From an uncultured Bacilli bacterium (GTDB taxonomy: Bacteria; Bacillota_I; Bacilli_A; RF39; UBA660): a stretch of DNA of 64,000 nt. The stretch is from NCBI GenBank assembly GCA_934101865.1, contig CAKOSA010000003.1, positions 1 through 64,000 of the forward strand, written 5' to 3'. The notes beneath the pieces were generated by a model, which had not been told where the DNA came from, did no database searches, and saw nothing but the letters and a program-made list of their open reading frames with translations. This document shows positions 18,238 to 27,888 of the stretch, piece by piece; positions within the stretch are counted from its first letter, which is position 1, and the number at the start of each line of letters is the position of its first letter. Made by a program: the position numbers and the translations under genes.

Positions 18238-18270
18238 AAAACTAGAACTTTGCGGGTTCTAGTTTTATTT
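18238..18270 (+). terminator. Terminator of the small membrane protein gene
   Basis: AAAACTAGAAC (18238-18248) and GTTCTAGTTTT (18256-18266) form an 11-pair stem with a 7-base loop, then ATTTTG. Confidence 0.75.
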
Positions 18271-18313
18271 TGTTTATTTCTCCCCTACTCTAATGGTATT
18301 TGCTCCCGTAGGG

Positions 18314-19213
18314 CTAAAATTTATTTTGCGTGGAATTTGTAAAAATGGGGATAAAACTTTCTTTGTTTGTTTCGCCATCTTGAACGAAGGCGTTTCTTAT
18401 TCCTAATTCGTAGGCGTAATCGATTACTTCGTTGTATTCTTTTTTGGTGAGGGGGCGGTTGAGACTTGGATAAGGGGTGGGTCGCACGGGGGTATATTGG
18501 TTCATTATACTGATGTATATGTTATCTTTGTAAGTGCCATAGAGATATTTTAGGATTTTTTTGCTATCTTCGATGTGATCCGGTAAAACGAGATGTCTAA
18601 CTATGAGGCCTTTGGTGATTATTCCTTCGTCATTAAATTGGGGACTGCCTACTTGGTTATACATTTCTGCTATGGCTTTGATGGCTATATCGAAATAGCT
18701 AGGAGCGTTTGAGTATTTTTGGGCGAGATTGGAAGAGTAATATTTTAGATCTGGTAAATATATATCAACTTTGTTATTTAGGAGTTTTAATGTATCAATG
18801 TTTTCATAAGATGATGTGTTATATATAATTGGGATGGTTAGGCCTTTATCTTTGGCGATGGTTAGGGCATTAATTATATTTGGGACATAATGAGTTGGAG
18901 TTACTAGATTTATGTTATGAGCTCCTTTTTTTTGGAGCGTCAGCATTATATCAGCTAATTCTGTAATACTTACGGTATAACCTTTATGATTTTTGGTTAA
19001 TTCGTAGTTCTGACAATATATGCAATTTAGAGAACAGTGGGTAAAGAATATTGTTCCTGATCCGTGATTGCCAGAAATTGGTGGTTCTTCCCACTGGTGA
19101 AGAGAGTAATTTCCTATTTGAATTGTTGTAGAACTTTTGCAGTATCCTAAGGTAGTGGTTCTATTTGCTTGGCAATTTCGAGGACATAGTGTGCATTTAT
19201 AATTTTCTTGCAT
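18314..19213 (-). CDS. Radical SAM protein, PflX-like (COG1313 type)
   Basis: This 299-residue protein has the radical SAM cluster motif at Cys60, Cys64 and Cys67 (HCSLNCIYCQN). An N-terminal Cys-rich region (Cys7, Cys10, Cys14, Cys25) precedes it, as in putative pyruvate formate-lyase activating enzyme homologues of the PflX group. These proteins cleave S-adenosylmethionine to make a radical; their substrate is unknown. The chain ends with MNQYTPVRPT and DGETNKESF, typical of the group. It lies downstream of dnaJ after a terminator-like hairpin. No glycyl radical enzyme is in the window. Confidence 0.85.
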   Translation of the reverse strand: MQENYKCTLCPRNCQANRTTTLGYCKSSTTIQIGNYSLHQWEEPPISGNHGSGTIFFTHCSLNCIYCQNYELTKNHKGYTVSITELADIMLTLQKKGAHNINLVTPTHYVPNIINALTIAKDKGLTIPIIYNTSSYENIDTLKLLNNKVDIYLPDLKYYSSNLAQKYSNAPSYFDIAIKAIAEMYNQVGSPQFNDEGIITKGLIVRHLVLPDHIEDSKKILKYLYGTYKDNIYISIMNQYTPVRPTPYPSLNRPLTKKEYNEVIDYAYELGIRNAFVQDGETNKESFIPIFTNSTQNKF

Positions 19214-19227
19214 TTCTCTATAATAAA

Positions 19228-19245
19228 AGGTCAGATGTCTGACCT
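19228..19245 (-). terminator. Terminator-like hairpin after dnaJ
   Basis: AGGTCAGA and TCTGACCT form a perfect inverted repeat; on the - strand TTTTATT follows. Confidence 0.6.
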
Positions 19246-19249
19246 GAAT

Positions 19250-20377
19250 TTATTTTAGAAACTTTTTGAATTTAGATAGAAGAGAATTGTCTTTTAATTC
19301 TTCATCTAATTCCTCGAATAATTGCTTTTGTTTTCTTGTTAATCTTTCTGGTATTTTAACGTTAACCACCACAAACATATCACCTTTTCTTTTGCTGGAT
19401 ACGTTTTCTACTCCTTTTCCTCTTAATCTTAATTTATGGCCATTTTGAGTGCCGGCAGGAATTGATAAATCTACCTTACCATATATAGTTGGTATTTCTT
19501 TTTTACAGCCTAATGTTGCTTCTGTTATGGTAAGTGGTAATTCTAGGTATATATCGTCTTCAACTCTTTGGAATAGCTCGTGATCTTTTACCGTGAATTC
19601 TATGTAAAGGTCTCCGGCTGGACCACCGTTCATTCCAGCCTCGCCTTTTCCAGCTAATCTTAATCTGTTTCCAGTATCAATGCCACTAGGAACGGTTATG
19701 GTTATTTCTTTATCTACGGTTTTTCTGCCAGTTCCTTTACAACTACTACATTTTCTTTCATAAGTTTTACCTGTTCCTTTACAGTGCGGACAGGTTGTTT
19801 TACTTAGAAAACTTCCAAATATTGTTCTTTGCTCGCTAGTTATAGTACCGCTTCCTCGACATTCAGAACAGGTTTTGGAGTTAAAACCTCCTTTCCCGTC
19901 ACAATCGGGACAAGCTTCCTCAGTTTCTAATTCTATGCTTTTTTTACAACCGTGAACAGCTTCATCAAATGTTATCGTCATACTGTGGAGTAAATCTCTT
20001 CCCTTAGAAGCACTGGTTCTACTTCCACCTCTGGTACGTGATCCGCCAAAGCCTCCGAAAGATCCGCCACCAAAGCCTCCAAGGATATCTTCAAAAATGT
20101 CTGACATATTTCCAAAATCAAAGCCTTCAAATCCAGAAAAGCCTCCGTTTTGATTATTAAAAGCATTGTGTCCAAATTGATCATATTTGGCTCTTTTATC
20201 TTTGTCGGATAAAACGGCATAGGCTTCTTGGGCTTCTTTAAATTTTTCAGCCGCATTTTCTTCTGTTGATATATCGGGATGATATTTTTTGGCTAACTTT
20301 CGGAAGGCTGATTTTATTTCAGCCTCGGTTGCTGTTTTAGGGACACCAAGCACTTCATAGTAATCTCTTTTATTCAT
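19250..20377 (-). CDS. dnaJ: Chaperone DnaJ
   Basis: DnaJ delivers unfolded proteins to DnaK and stimulates its ATPase. The 375-residue chain has the full type I layout. The J domain (residues 1-70) carries the HPD tripeptide, and a Gly/Phe-rich region with [13 protein letters not shown] follows. Four zinc repeats come next ([32 protein letters not shown]), then two beta-barrel substrate domains. It is the last gene of the hrcA operon, 61 bases after dnaK. Confidence 0.98.
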   Translation of the reverse strand: MNKRDYYEVLGVPKTATEAEIKSAFRKLAKKYHPDISTEENAAEKFKEAQEAYAVLSDKDKRAKYDQFGHNAFNNQNGGFSGFEGFDFGNMSDIFEDILGGFGGGSFGGFGGSRTRGGSRTSASKGRDLLHSMTITFDEAVHGCKKSIELETEEACPDCDGKGGFNSKTCSECRGSGTITSEQRTIFGSFLSKTTCPHCKGTGKTYERKCSSCKGTGRKTVDKEITITVPSGIDTGNRLRLAGKGEAGMNGGPAGDLYIEFTVKDHELFQRVEDDIYLELPLTITEATLGCKKEIPTIYGKVDLSIPAGTQNGHKLRLRGKGVENVSSKRKGDMFVVVNVKIPERLTRKQKQLFEELDEELKDNSLLSKFKKFLK

Positions 20378-20409
20378 TTTGCTTCCTCTTTTCTACTAAT
20401 TAACTGAAT

Positions 20410-20431
20410 AAGTTCTAGCGAACTAGAACTT
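20410..20431 (-). promoter_or_regulatory. Stable hairpin between dnaK and dnaJ
   Basis: On the - strand AAGTTCTAG and CTAGAACTT form a perfect 9-pair stem closed by a TTCG tetraloop. No T-run follows, so it is more likely an RNA-processing or 3'-protection element than a full terminator. The arms share GTTCTAG with the two terminators near 18 kb. Confidence 0.55.
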
Positions 20432-20438
20432 AATCTTT

Positions 20439-22638
<2,200 letters not shown>

Positions 22639-22649
22639 TTAAACACTTC

Positions 22650-23264
22650 CTATTCGTTTACCTTAACCATTGCTGGTCTTAGGACTTTGTCTTTATACAT
22701 ATATCCTTTTTGAAGGACTTCTAAAATTATTCCTTGTTCTTTATCTTCGACATTTCCAACTAGTACAGCTTGATGATATGTTGGATCAAATTTTTCACCT
22801 AAGCAATTCATTTCTACTATTTCGTGCTTTGCTAGAAGATTTTTTGTGTGTCCGTAAATCATTTTGATACCTTCTAGGAACTTGCTTACTTCATCATCCA
22901 AGTTATCATCATCCATATTTATGGCTCTTTCAAAATTGTCTAGTATATCTAAAAACTCACTAGCTATTGGTTCTTCTGCATATTTAATTAAACGAGCTGT
23001 TTCTTCATCTTTTCTTCGTTTATAGTTTATAACTTCTGCTTTGGCTTTTAATACTTCTTCTTCTAAGGCTTTGATTTTTTCATCCTTGCTGTTGTCACTT
23101 TGACAACAACCGCATTCATTAAGGCATTCTTCGTTATTACAGTTTTCATCACAATTGCAGTTTTCATCACAGTTGCAGTTTTCATCACAGTTGCAGTTAC
23201 AGTTGCAATTGCATTCTTCTTCATTATGATTTTTTTTATTTTTTTCTTTAGTTTTCTTATTCAT
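22650..23264 (-). CDS. grpE: Nucleotide exchange factor GrpE with a cysteine-rich N-terminal repeat
   Basis: GrpE opens the DnaK nucleotide site to release ADP. The 204-residue chain has the usual long dimerisation helix (about residues 60-115, KAEVINYKRRKDEETARLIKYA). The beta domain ends in CLGEKFDPTYHQAV, EVLQKGYMYKDKVLRPAMVKV. Unusually, residues 18-54 hold 14 cysteines in Cys-Asn and ENCNCD repeats encoded by an 18-base tandem repeat. GrpE N-termini are normally disordered and acidic without cysteine. The start chosen follows GGTGG and overlaps the hrcA stop by 8 bases. Confidence 0.96.
   Translation of the reverse strand: MNKKTKEKNKKNHNEEECNCNCNCNCDENCNCDENCNCDENCNNEECLNECGCCQSDNSKDEKIKALEEEVLKAKAEVINYKRRKDEETARLIKYAEEPIASEFLDILDNFERAINMDDDNLDDEVSKFLEGIKMIYGHTKNLLAKHEIVEMNCLGEKFDPTYHQAVLVGNVEDKEQGIILEVLQKGYMYKDKVLRPAMVKVNE
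23141..23213 (-). repeat. grpE: 18-base tandem repeat inside grpE
   Basis: Three near-identical 18-base units (23141-23158, 23159-23176, 23177-23194) and one degenerate unit encode the ENCNCD repeats of GrpE. The units differ only at single positions, pointing to recent expansion. Confidence 0.8.
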
Positions 23265-24288
23265 TATTATTACCACCTTTATCTGTTATATTGTCCCTCA
23301 TATAATTTAATATGCTTACGACTCTATCATATTCCATTCTTTTGGGTCCTACTATTGCAATAGTTACCAGTTCTCCGTCAATATTATAATTTGTTTTTAC
23401 TACGGATACGTCATCCGTTATTTCACTTTCTTTACCAATATAAATATTTATACCGTTTTCTTCATTGGTTATTTTGGTAATATCATTTATATCTTCAAAT
23501 TTTTCTAATATCTTTCTCACTTTGTCAATATTTGTAAATTCTGGTTGCTTCAAGAAATTATTTCTTCCCTCGAAATATACGTCGGGTTTATTTTTAGTAG
23601 TAAACTCATTAAAGGCATCGTAGAAAGTATTATATAATATTTCGTGTTGTTTTACATATCTTCCTATAACTGGTTTTACATCATATTCAAGCTTTTCACT
23701 TATTTCATTTATAGGTGTTCCGATAAGAAGTTTGTTTATTAAATTTACTGTTTTTACTATATCATCTGGTTCTACATCGAGCGGTAAAGTCATATTTTTG
23801 TGTTCTATATGGCCTTTATCTGTTATTACTAATGTTAAAATTTTGCCAGCCTCAATTGGAACTACTTCTATTTGTTTTAGTTTATTTGTCTCCGATGCTT
23901 GGCCTAATACTATCGTTGTATAATTTGTTATTTCCGATATAATTTCTATACTTTTTCTTATGGTATTACTTAAATCTAGGGTTTGGTTGTGAAAAATTGT
24001 TTGTAGTTTATACATATCCTTACTTGACATATCTTTTGGTTTCATAAGGTGGGATACATAGTATCTATATCCTTCTTCACTTGGTATACGTCCGGATGCG
24101 TAGTGTGCTTTTTCTAGCAATCCTTGTTCTTCTAAGTGAACCATATCATTTCTTACTGTGGCACTAGAACATTTTAAGGCGTCACAGATATTGTTTGAGC
24201 TTACTGGTTTCGCATAGGAAATATAGCTTTCAACCACCCATTTTAAGATATCTTTCTGTCTCCTTGTTAACAAATTATCACTTCCCAT
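23257..24288 (-). CDS. hrcA: Heat-inducible transcription repressor HrcA
   Basis: HrcA binds CIRCE operators and represses the dnaK and groE operons; GroEL keeps it active. The 343-residue chain has a winged-helix domain (LLTRRQKDILKWVVESYISYAKPVSSNNI...CSSATVRNDMVHLEEQGLLEKAHYASGRIPSEEGYRYYV), then a GAF-like dimerisation domain and the conserved end IAIVGPKRMEYDRVVSILNYM. The ATG follows AAGGGAAGTG; a TTG five codons later, behind a second GGGAAGTGAT, would match the usual MLTxRQ start. CIRCE-like repeats and a promoter lie just upstream, so it regulates itself. Confidence 0.96.
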   Translation of the reverse strand: MGSDNLLTRRQKDILKWVVESYISYAKPVSSNNICDALKCSSATVRNDMVHLEEQGLLEKAHYASGRIPSEEGYRYYVSHLMKPKDMSSKDMYKLQTIFHNQTLDLSNTIRKSIEIISEITNYTTIVLGQASETNKLKQIEVVPIEAGKILTLVITDKGHIEHKNMTLPLDVEPDDIVKTVNLINKLLIGTPINEISEKLEYDVKPVIGRYVKQHEILYNTFYDAFNEFTTKNKPDVYFEGRNNFLKQPEFTNIDKVRKILEKFEDINDITKITNEENGINIYIGKESEITDDVSVVKTNYNIDGELVTIAIVGPKRMEYDRVVSILNYMRDNITDKGGNNNE

Positions 24289-24296
24289 CACTTCCC

Positions 24297-24322
24297 TTAG
24301 CAATCCTTTTTTCAATTGCTAA
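24297..24322. promoter_or_regulatory. CIRCE-like operator 1
   Basis: TTAGCAAT, 10 bases, ATTGCTAA. It matches CIRCE (TTAGCACTC-N9-GAGTGCTAA) except for A in place of C at the seventh position of each arm and a spacer one base short. It lies downstream of the -10 element of the hrcA promoter. Confidence 0.7.
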
Positions 24323-24326
24323 GGTA

Positions 24327-24355
24327 ATTTTAGCACTTTAATTTAGCAATGTCAA
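24327..24355 (-). promoter_or_regulatory. Sigma-A promoter of the hrcA operon
   Basis: TTGACA, 17 bases, TAAAAT on the - strand, bracketed by the two CIRCE-like repeats. The spacer itself contains another GTGCTAA half site. Confidence 0.8.
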
Positions 24356-24369
24356 TAGATAATTGCTAT
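24343..24369. promoter_or_regulatory. CIRCE-like operator 2
   Basis: TTAGCAAT, 11 bases, ATTGCTAT, the exact CIRCE arm spacing. It overlaps the -35 element of the hrcA promoter. Confidence 0.65.
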
Positions 24370-24670
24370 TTTTTTAAAAAAAGTGTAAATCTGTATGTGA
24401 TAATGCTTCCTCTCACGAGGTTGCGTTTTCTGTTTCTTAGAATTAGTTATCTAATTCGTCCGCAGACTTAAATTCCGATATGAGCTACCGTACTTTATTT
24501 AATGTTTTTTTCTTTTATTATTTATATATTAGTTTATAATATTAATTTTGATTTATATTTATAATATGAATTCCGTCTTTCTGCCACACTGTATGTTGTG
24601 TTTCGTTTTTATTAATAAGTTTACATATATATGATGGCATAGCTAAATGTGAGGAACGGAACTTTGATGG
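24370..24670 (-). ncRNA. Candidate structured RNA upstream of hrcA
   Basis: No gene fits here, yet the - strand folds into ordered stems. The first domain has AGUUCCGU (near 24661) pairing with ACGGAAUU (near 24571), with UGCCA/UGGCA nested inside. The second has UAAGUCUG (24470-24463) pairing with CAGAUUUA (24393-24386). This encloses a 7-pair hairpin GAAUUAG-AUAA-CUAAUUC and a CCUC-GUGA-GAGG hairpin with a GNRA loop. Both outer stems contain G-U pairs that would be mismatches on the + strand, which favours the - strand. Seven T's follow the last stem. It is not recognisable as SRP RNA, RNase P RNA, tmRNA or 6S RNA. Confidence 0.4.
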
Positions 24671-25053
24671 CATTTTGATGACATAGTAAAATTAAAATGA
24701 AGTTGGTGCTTTTATTTGTTTATTTGATTATTTAATTATTTGTTTATCTGAAAGATAAAATTATAACTGTGTTTTGTTTAAACTTTTTTCTTCAATCCGT
24801 TTTATCCCTTAGGTTATTTTTATTATTTATTAGTTTTCTTCCATAATTTTTTTCTTAGATTGCTGTTATTTTTTTTGATTAGTTTTATCTCTTTAATTTT
24901 TTTATTTCTTCAATTAGTTTTATCCTTTGGTTTACTTTTTATCCTTTAATTTACTTTTATTATTTATCAAATTACTTTTATTTATTAGTTATCTTTGCGG
25001 GGAAAAAAAGAAATGAAAAGTTTGACACGTTGCTTTTATTCTTCATCCTTTTC
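24671..25053. other. A/T-rich gene-free stretch with degenerate repeats
   Basis: No coding potential is seen. The - strand is A-rich and repeats AAGGATAAAA or AAGAGATAAAACTAAT-like words near 24805, 24885, 24920 and 24945. A hairpin TTATCT-GAA-AGATAA lies at 24743-24757, and a TATAAT on the - strand at 24760-24765 could start the candidate RNA. Confidence 0.5.
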
Positions 25054-25308
25054 TTACTCTTCATCTTCTTCTATCTTATCAAAAAGTTGCACAACTTCTA
25101 TATTTAAGGCATCAGCAATAATACTGACAGTTTCTAAGGAAAAATGATGTTTTTTTATATTAGGTGCCTCTATTCTTCTAATATATTCGTGTGAAAGCTG
25201 GCAGCGTTCTGCTAATTGGGCTTGTGTTATGCCTATTGATTTTCGATATTTCTTAATATTGTACGAAACTATATCGTAAACATCTCCTCTTCTTTTCTTT
25301 GCACTCAT
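25054..25308 (-). CDS. XRE family DNA-binding regulator
   Basis: This 84-residue protein is one helix-turn-helix domain (about residues 14-70: YNIKKYRKSIGITQAQLAERCQLSHEYIRRIEAP...LETVSIIADALNIEVVQLF) with an acidic tail. The start follows AGGTG at 6 bases; GTG or ATG codons two or three codons upstream are less well placed. It lies downstream of the sigma-factor gene, behind an inverted repeat TGTAACC/GGTTACA that might be its own operator. Confidence 0.88.
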   Translation of the reverse strand: MSAKKRRGDVYDIVSYNIKKYRKSIGITQAQLAERCQLSHEYIRRIEAPNIKKHHFSLETVSIIADALNIEVVQLFDKIEEDEE

Positions 25309-25353
25309 TTTCATCACCTTAACTTTATTCTCTCACAAATTTTTCATTTTTTA

Positions 25354-25372
25354 TGTAACCCATTTGGTTACA
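25354..25372. promoter_or_regulatory. Inverted repeat TGTAACC-N5-GGTTACA
   Basis: A perfect 7-base palindromic pair lies between the sigma-factor stop and the XRE gene. It could be an operator for the XRE protein or an RNA hairpin; no T-run follows on the - strand. Confidence 0.4.
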
Positions 25373-25392
25373 CTTTTAAAAAGTCCTTTATT

Positions 25393-26064
25393 TTATGGGG
25401 TTTCTTGAAGAATTTTTTTTAATTTTTTTAGACCTTTTGTACTACTTCTTGACACTTGAACTTGGTACATACCCATTTTTTTGGCAATTTCTTCCTGAGT
25501 TTTGTCGTTGTAATATCTTTCAATTATAATACTTCGTTCTGGCTCCGGCAGGCTTTCAACTGCTTCTTTTAGATATAATAGTTCGGCTTTTTCCTCTGTT
25601 TGGATATCTTTCACTGTATCTAATAGGGTTAAGGTTTTGCCATCGTCACTTATGACCTTGTCAAGGCTTTCACTTTCTTTTACGGCTTCTATCGTTCTTA
25701 TGATTATGTTCTCATCTATTTCTAGAAAGAGAGACAATTCATAGGTTGTTGGTTCTTTCATTAATTTTTGCGTAAGAATTGTTTTGGCTTCTTCGAGTTT
25801 AGGATATAGGCTAAGAATGTCTTTACTTATTTTTAATGATCTATTTTTATTTACGTAACTTATGACTTCTCCGAGCATATATTTATAGGCATAAGTTAGG
25901 AATTTGGCTTTACGAGAGGCATCATAATTTTCCCAAGCTTTGATTATTCCGATTACAGCTGTTTGATATAGGTCCTCTATTTCATAGTATCTTCTATATC
26001 GATTTATTACTGAATATATTGCTTTTTCGTTTTCAATGATAAATTCTTTGAGTTCTTCGTTCAT
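25393..26064 (-). CDS. RNA polymerase sigma factor, SigF/SigG/SigB group
   Basis: This 223-residue sigma-70 family protein has region 2 (YEIEDLYQTAVIGIIKAWENYD, then KFLTYAYKYMLGEVISYV), region 3 (LKISKDILSLYPKLEEAK...PTTYELSLFLEI) and region 4 (LPEPERSIIIERYYNDKTQEEIAKKMGMYQVQVSR). The end motif QVQVSR is shared with Bacillus SigF, SigG and SigB. The gene follows a SpoIIAA-like antagonist gene by 21 bases, as in a spoIIA operon from which spoIIAB is missing. SigF is the likeliest identity, but SigG or SigB cannot be excluded. Confidence 0.85.
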   Translation of the reverse strand: MNEELKEFIIENEKAIYSVINRYRRYYEIEDLYQTAVIGIIKAWENYDASRKAKFLTYAYKYMLGEVISYVNKNRSLKISKDILSLYPKLEEAKTILTQKLMKEPTTYELSLFLEIDENIIIRTIEAVKESESLDKVISDDGKTLTLLDTVKDIQTEEKAELLYLKEAVESLPEPERSIIIERYYNDKTQEEIAKKMGMYQVQVSRSSTKGLKKLKKILQETP

Positions 26065-26085
26065 ATTTTCCCCCTTTTTTATTTT

Positions 26086-26412
26086 TTATATGAGTGCAAA
26101 GGCTTTTAGTTCATTATCTATCCATGGTATTTTTTCTTTGAATATTTTCTTTGTTATGGTATTGTCTTTTTCACAGAGTATGAAACTTCCGCTTTTGCTT
26201 ACGATGTATTTGTAGTAATTTAGAATGTAGTTAATTCCACTTATATCTATGGATTTTATTTCATCAATATTAAGAACAATGTTGGTAATTCCTATTTCCT
26301 TGATTAGTTCGTTTAGTTTTTTGATATTTCTTTGATAGTGATCTTTATCGAAATTTCCTAGTAGTCTAACAAATAGTATTCCTTTACGAAATTCGTAATT
26401 CATTTTTAACAT
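26086..26412 (-). CDS. Anti-sigma factor antagonist (STAS domain, SpoIIAA-like)
   Basis: This 108-residue protein is a single STAS domain. It has FVRLLGNFDKDHYQR, the core strand NIVLNIDEIKSIDISG and the helix INYILNYYKYI. The Ser in DISG sits where Ser58 of SpoIIAA (DSSG) is phosphorylated. SpoIIAA frees sigma-F by binding the anti-sigma kinase SpoIIAB. Here the next gene is the sigma factor itself, with no kinase between. The ATG follows AGGTGATAAAT. Confidence 0.82.
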   Translation of the reverse strand: MLKMNYEFRKGILFVRLLGNFDKDHYQRNIKKLNELIKEIGITNIVLNIDEIKSIDISGINYILNYYKYIVSKSGSFILCEKDNTITKKIFKEKIPWIDNELKAFALI

Positions 26413-26483
26413 ATTTATCACCTTTCGTTATTAATTTAGCATATTTTTTGGGTTTTGGATACAGGTTCGACAAAAGGTGCTAA

Positions 26484-27749
26484 TTAATTCGTTCGACATT
26501 TTTTGATGTTTTTGTTGGGAATTATATTTAGGGCTATTAGGGTGACTAGAAATAGTGGAAAAATGGGGTTTGGTTTATTATTAGAACTTGTATTTTTGGT
26601 ATTTATTTGTTCGGCTGTGATTGGGGATAAGGGGGTATTATTTATGGGGATAAGGGGGTTGTTTATTTCTTTGGGAGGCACTATTGTGGGTGGGGAGTTA
26701 TTAATTTGGTCATTATCTTTGGTGTTGTTGGTAGTATTATCATCGTTATTATTTTCTTGGGTGTTATCTTCTATATCTTCTTTTTTATTGTTATTTTTTT
26801 CTTCGTTCTTATCATCATCTTTTTTGGTTTCTTGTTCTAATTCTTCGGGAGTTTTTTTACTGGATAATTTGTATCTGTAAAATGTTTTTACAGCTGATAC
26901 GTCGGGGGTATAGCCGTCTTGGGGAGAGGATGCGTAGTAATTATCGTCGTAGAATACGTGCTTAATATAATAGTAGTATTTGTAATATTCTCTATAACGG
27001 CAAAAGTTGTGTAAACCGTAGTTATCGACAAAAATGGTTTGAGTTATGGGTGTTTCGGAGGGCAAGATGTCAGTGGTTCTTCTTTTAGCGAGCCATTTTT
27101 CATCTATTTTATAGTTTTTGATGTGGGTTTCGCCGGTGTAATTGGCACATTGTTTTTCTCTGCTACTATCCATTGATATTGAGATACCGTAGGTAAGTGG
27201 TTCATCTGGTCTATTGGTTTCTAATAGGAGTGTTATGTCTTCTAATTCGTAGAAAGCGAGCATATCTATAACGATGCTATCGTTTGTATTTAGGTTATAC
27301 TGGCCGTTCGCACAGCTTGGACATTTTATTATGTTATAGTTTAATTCTTGGCCTTTGATATATACTTTGATATTTGTGAATGTGAAGTTTTCTTTTTGGT
27401 GGTAAAGGGTTATATATCTAGCGGGTTCGGTTTTTTTGTAGGCGTAAAATTCTTTGTATTCTATATCGTACTTGTCCTTGCTTATCATTCGGCAATTGTA
27501 CTGCCAAGTGCTGTATGGGCCTTGTCCTACTTTATCTCCTTCGGTTAAATAGTATTGGGCAGGGGCCTTGTTTAGGGGATAGTATCCGCCTTCTTTCTCA
27601 GTACGAAACCATTTGTAGCGTAATTGGGTTTCGTATTCTTTATAGGTATCATCATATTGGTCTGTCCAATTGGTATACTCTTCGGCGTAAATTTTTAGTG
27701 GTAACATTAGTAATAATAGGGGTATTATTTTTAGTATTTTTTCTCTCAT
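26484..27749 (-). CDS. Secreted, membrane-anchored surface protein of unknown function
   Basis: This 421-residue protein has a signal peptide (residues 1-22, MREKILKIIPLLLLMLPLKI, then YAEE). An outer domain of about 260 residues follows, rich in Tyr and Trp with a CPSC motif near residue 140. Then comes an about 110-residue low-complexity spacer of Asn, Asp, Lys and Glu with Pro-rich blocks. A C-terminal hydrophobic helix (PIFPLFLVTLIALNIIP) ends in a positive tail. The layout is that of a wall-spanning protein held in the membrane; no LPXTG is present. I do not recognise the outer domain. AAGGAAG precedes ATG. Confidence 0.75.
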   Translation of the reverse strand: MREKILKIIPLLLLMLPLKIYAEEYTNWTDQYDDTYKEYETQLRYKWFRTEKEGGYYPLNKAPAQYYLTEGDKVGQGPYSTWQYNCRMISKDKYDIEYKEFYAYKKTEPARYITLYHQKENFTFTNIKVYIKGQELNYNIIKCPSCANGQYNLNTNDSIVIDMLAFYELEDITLLLETNRPDEPLTYGISISMDSSREKQCANYTGETHIKNYKIDEKWLAKRRTTDILPSETPITQTIFVDNYGLHNFCRYREYYKYYYYIKHVFYDDNYYASSPQDGYTPDVSAVKTFYRYKLSSKKTPEELEQETKKDDDKNEEKNNNKKEDIEDNTQENNNDDNTTNNTKDNDQINNSPPTIVPPKEINNPLIPINNTPLSPITAEQINTKNTSSNNKPNPIFPLFLVTLIALNIIPNKNIKKCRTN

Positions 27750-27848
27750 TTGTTTCTTCCTTTCTTTTACCCTTTTTTTCTTTTTGTCAAAATCACCTCC
27801 TCTATTATTATTATTACCAAAAAAAATAAAAATTCCCCCCTCAGAGGC

Positions 27849-27880
27849 AAAAAAAAACTAAAAAATTGGTTTTTTTAGTT
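27849..27880 (-). terminator. Terminator of the M16 peptidase operon
   Basis: A perfect 10-pair stem AACTAAAAAA/TTTTTTAGTT is followed on the - strand by eight or more T's. Confidence 0.8.
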
Positions 27881-27888
27881 TTAAAAGT

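Noticed and set aside
23141..23213. CRISPR-like direct repeats
   Set aside because: The 18-base units are contiguous, without spacers, and are in frame inside grpE.
23100..23363. Open frame on the + strand opposite grpE encoding a Val/Ile/Phe-rich hydrophobic repeat
   Set aside because: It is the antisense of the cysteine repeat of grpE, has no ribosome site, and grpE on the other strand is certain.
24400..24425. SRP RNA-like AGGAAGCA next to a tetraloop on the - strand
   Set aside because: The conserved partner strand of the SRP symmetric loop is missing and the surrounding stems differ, so SRP RNA is not supported.
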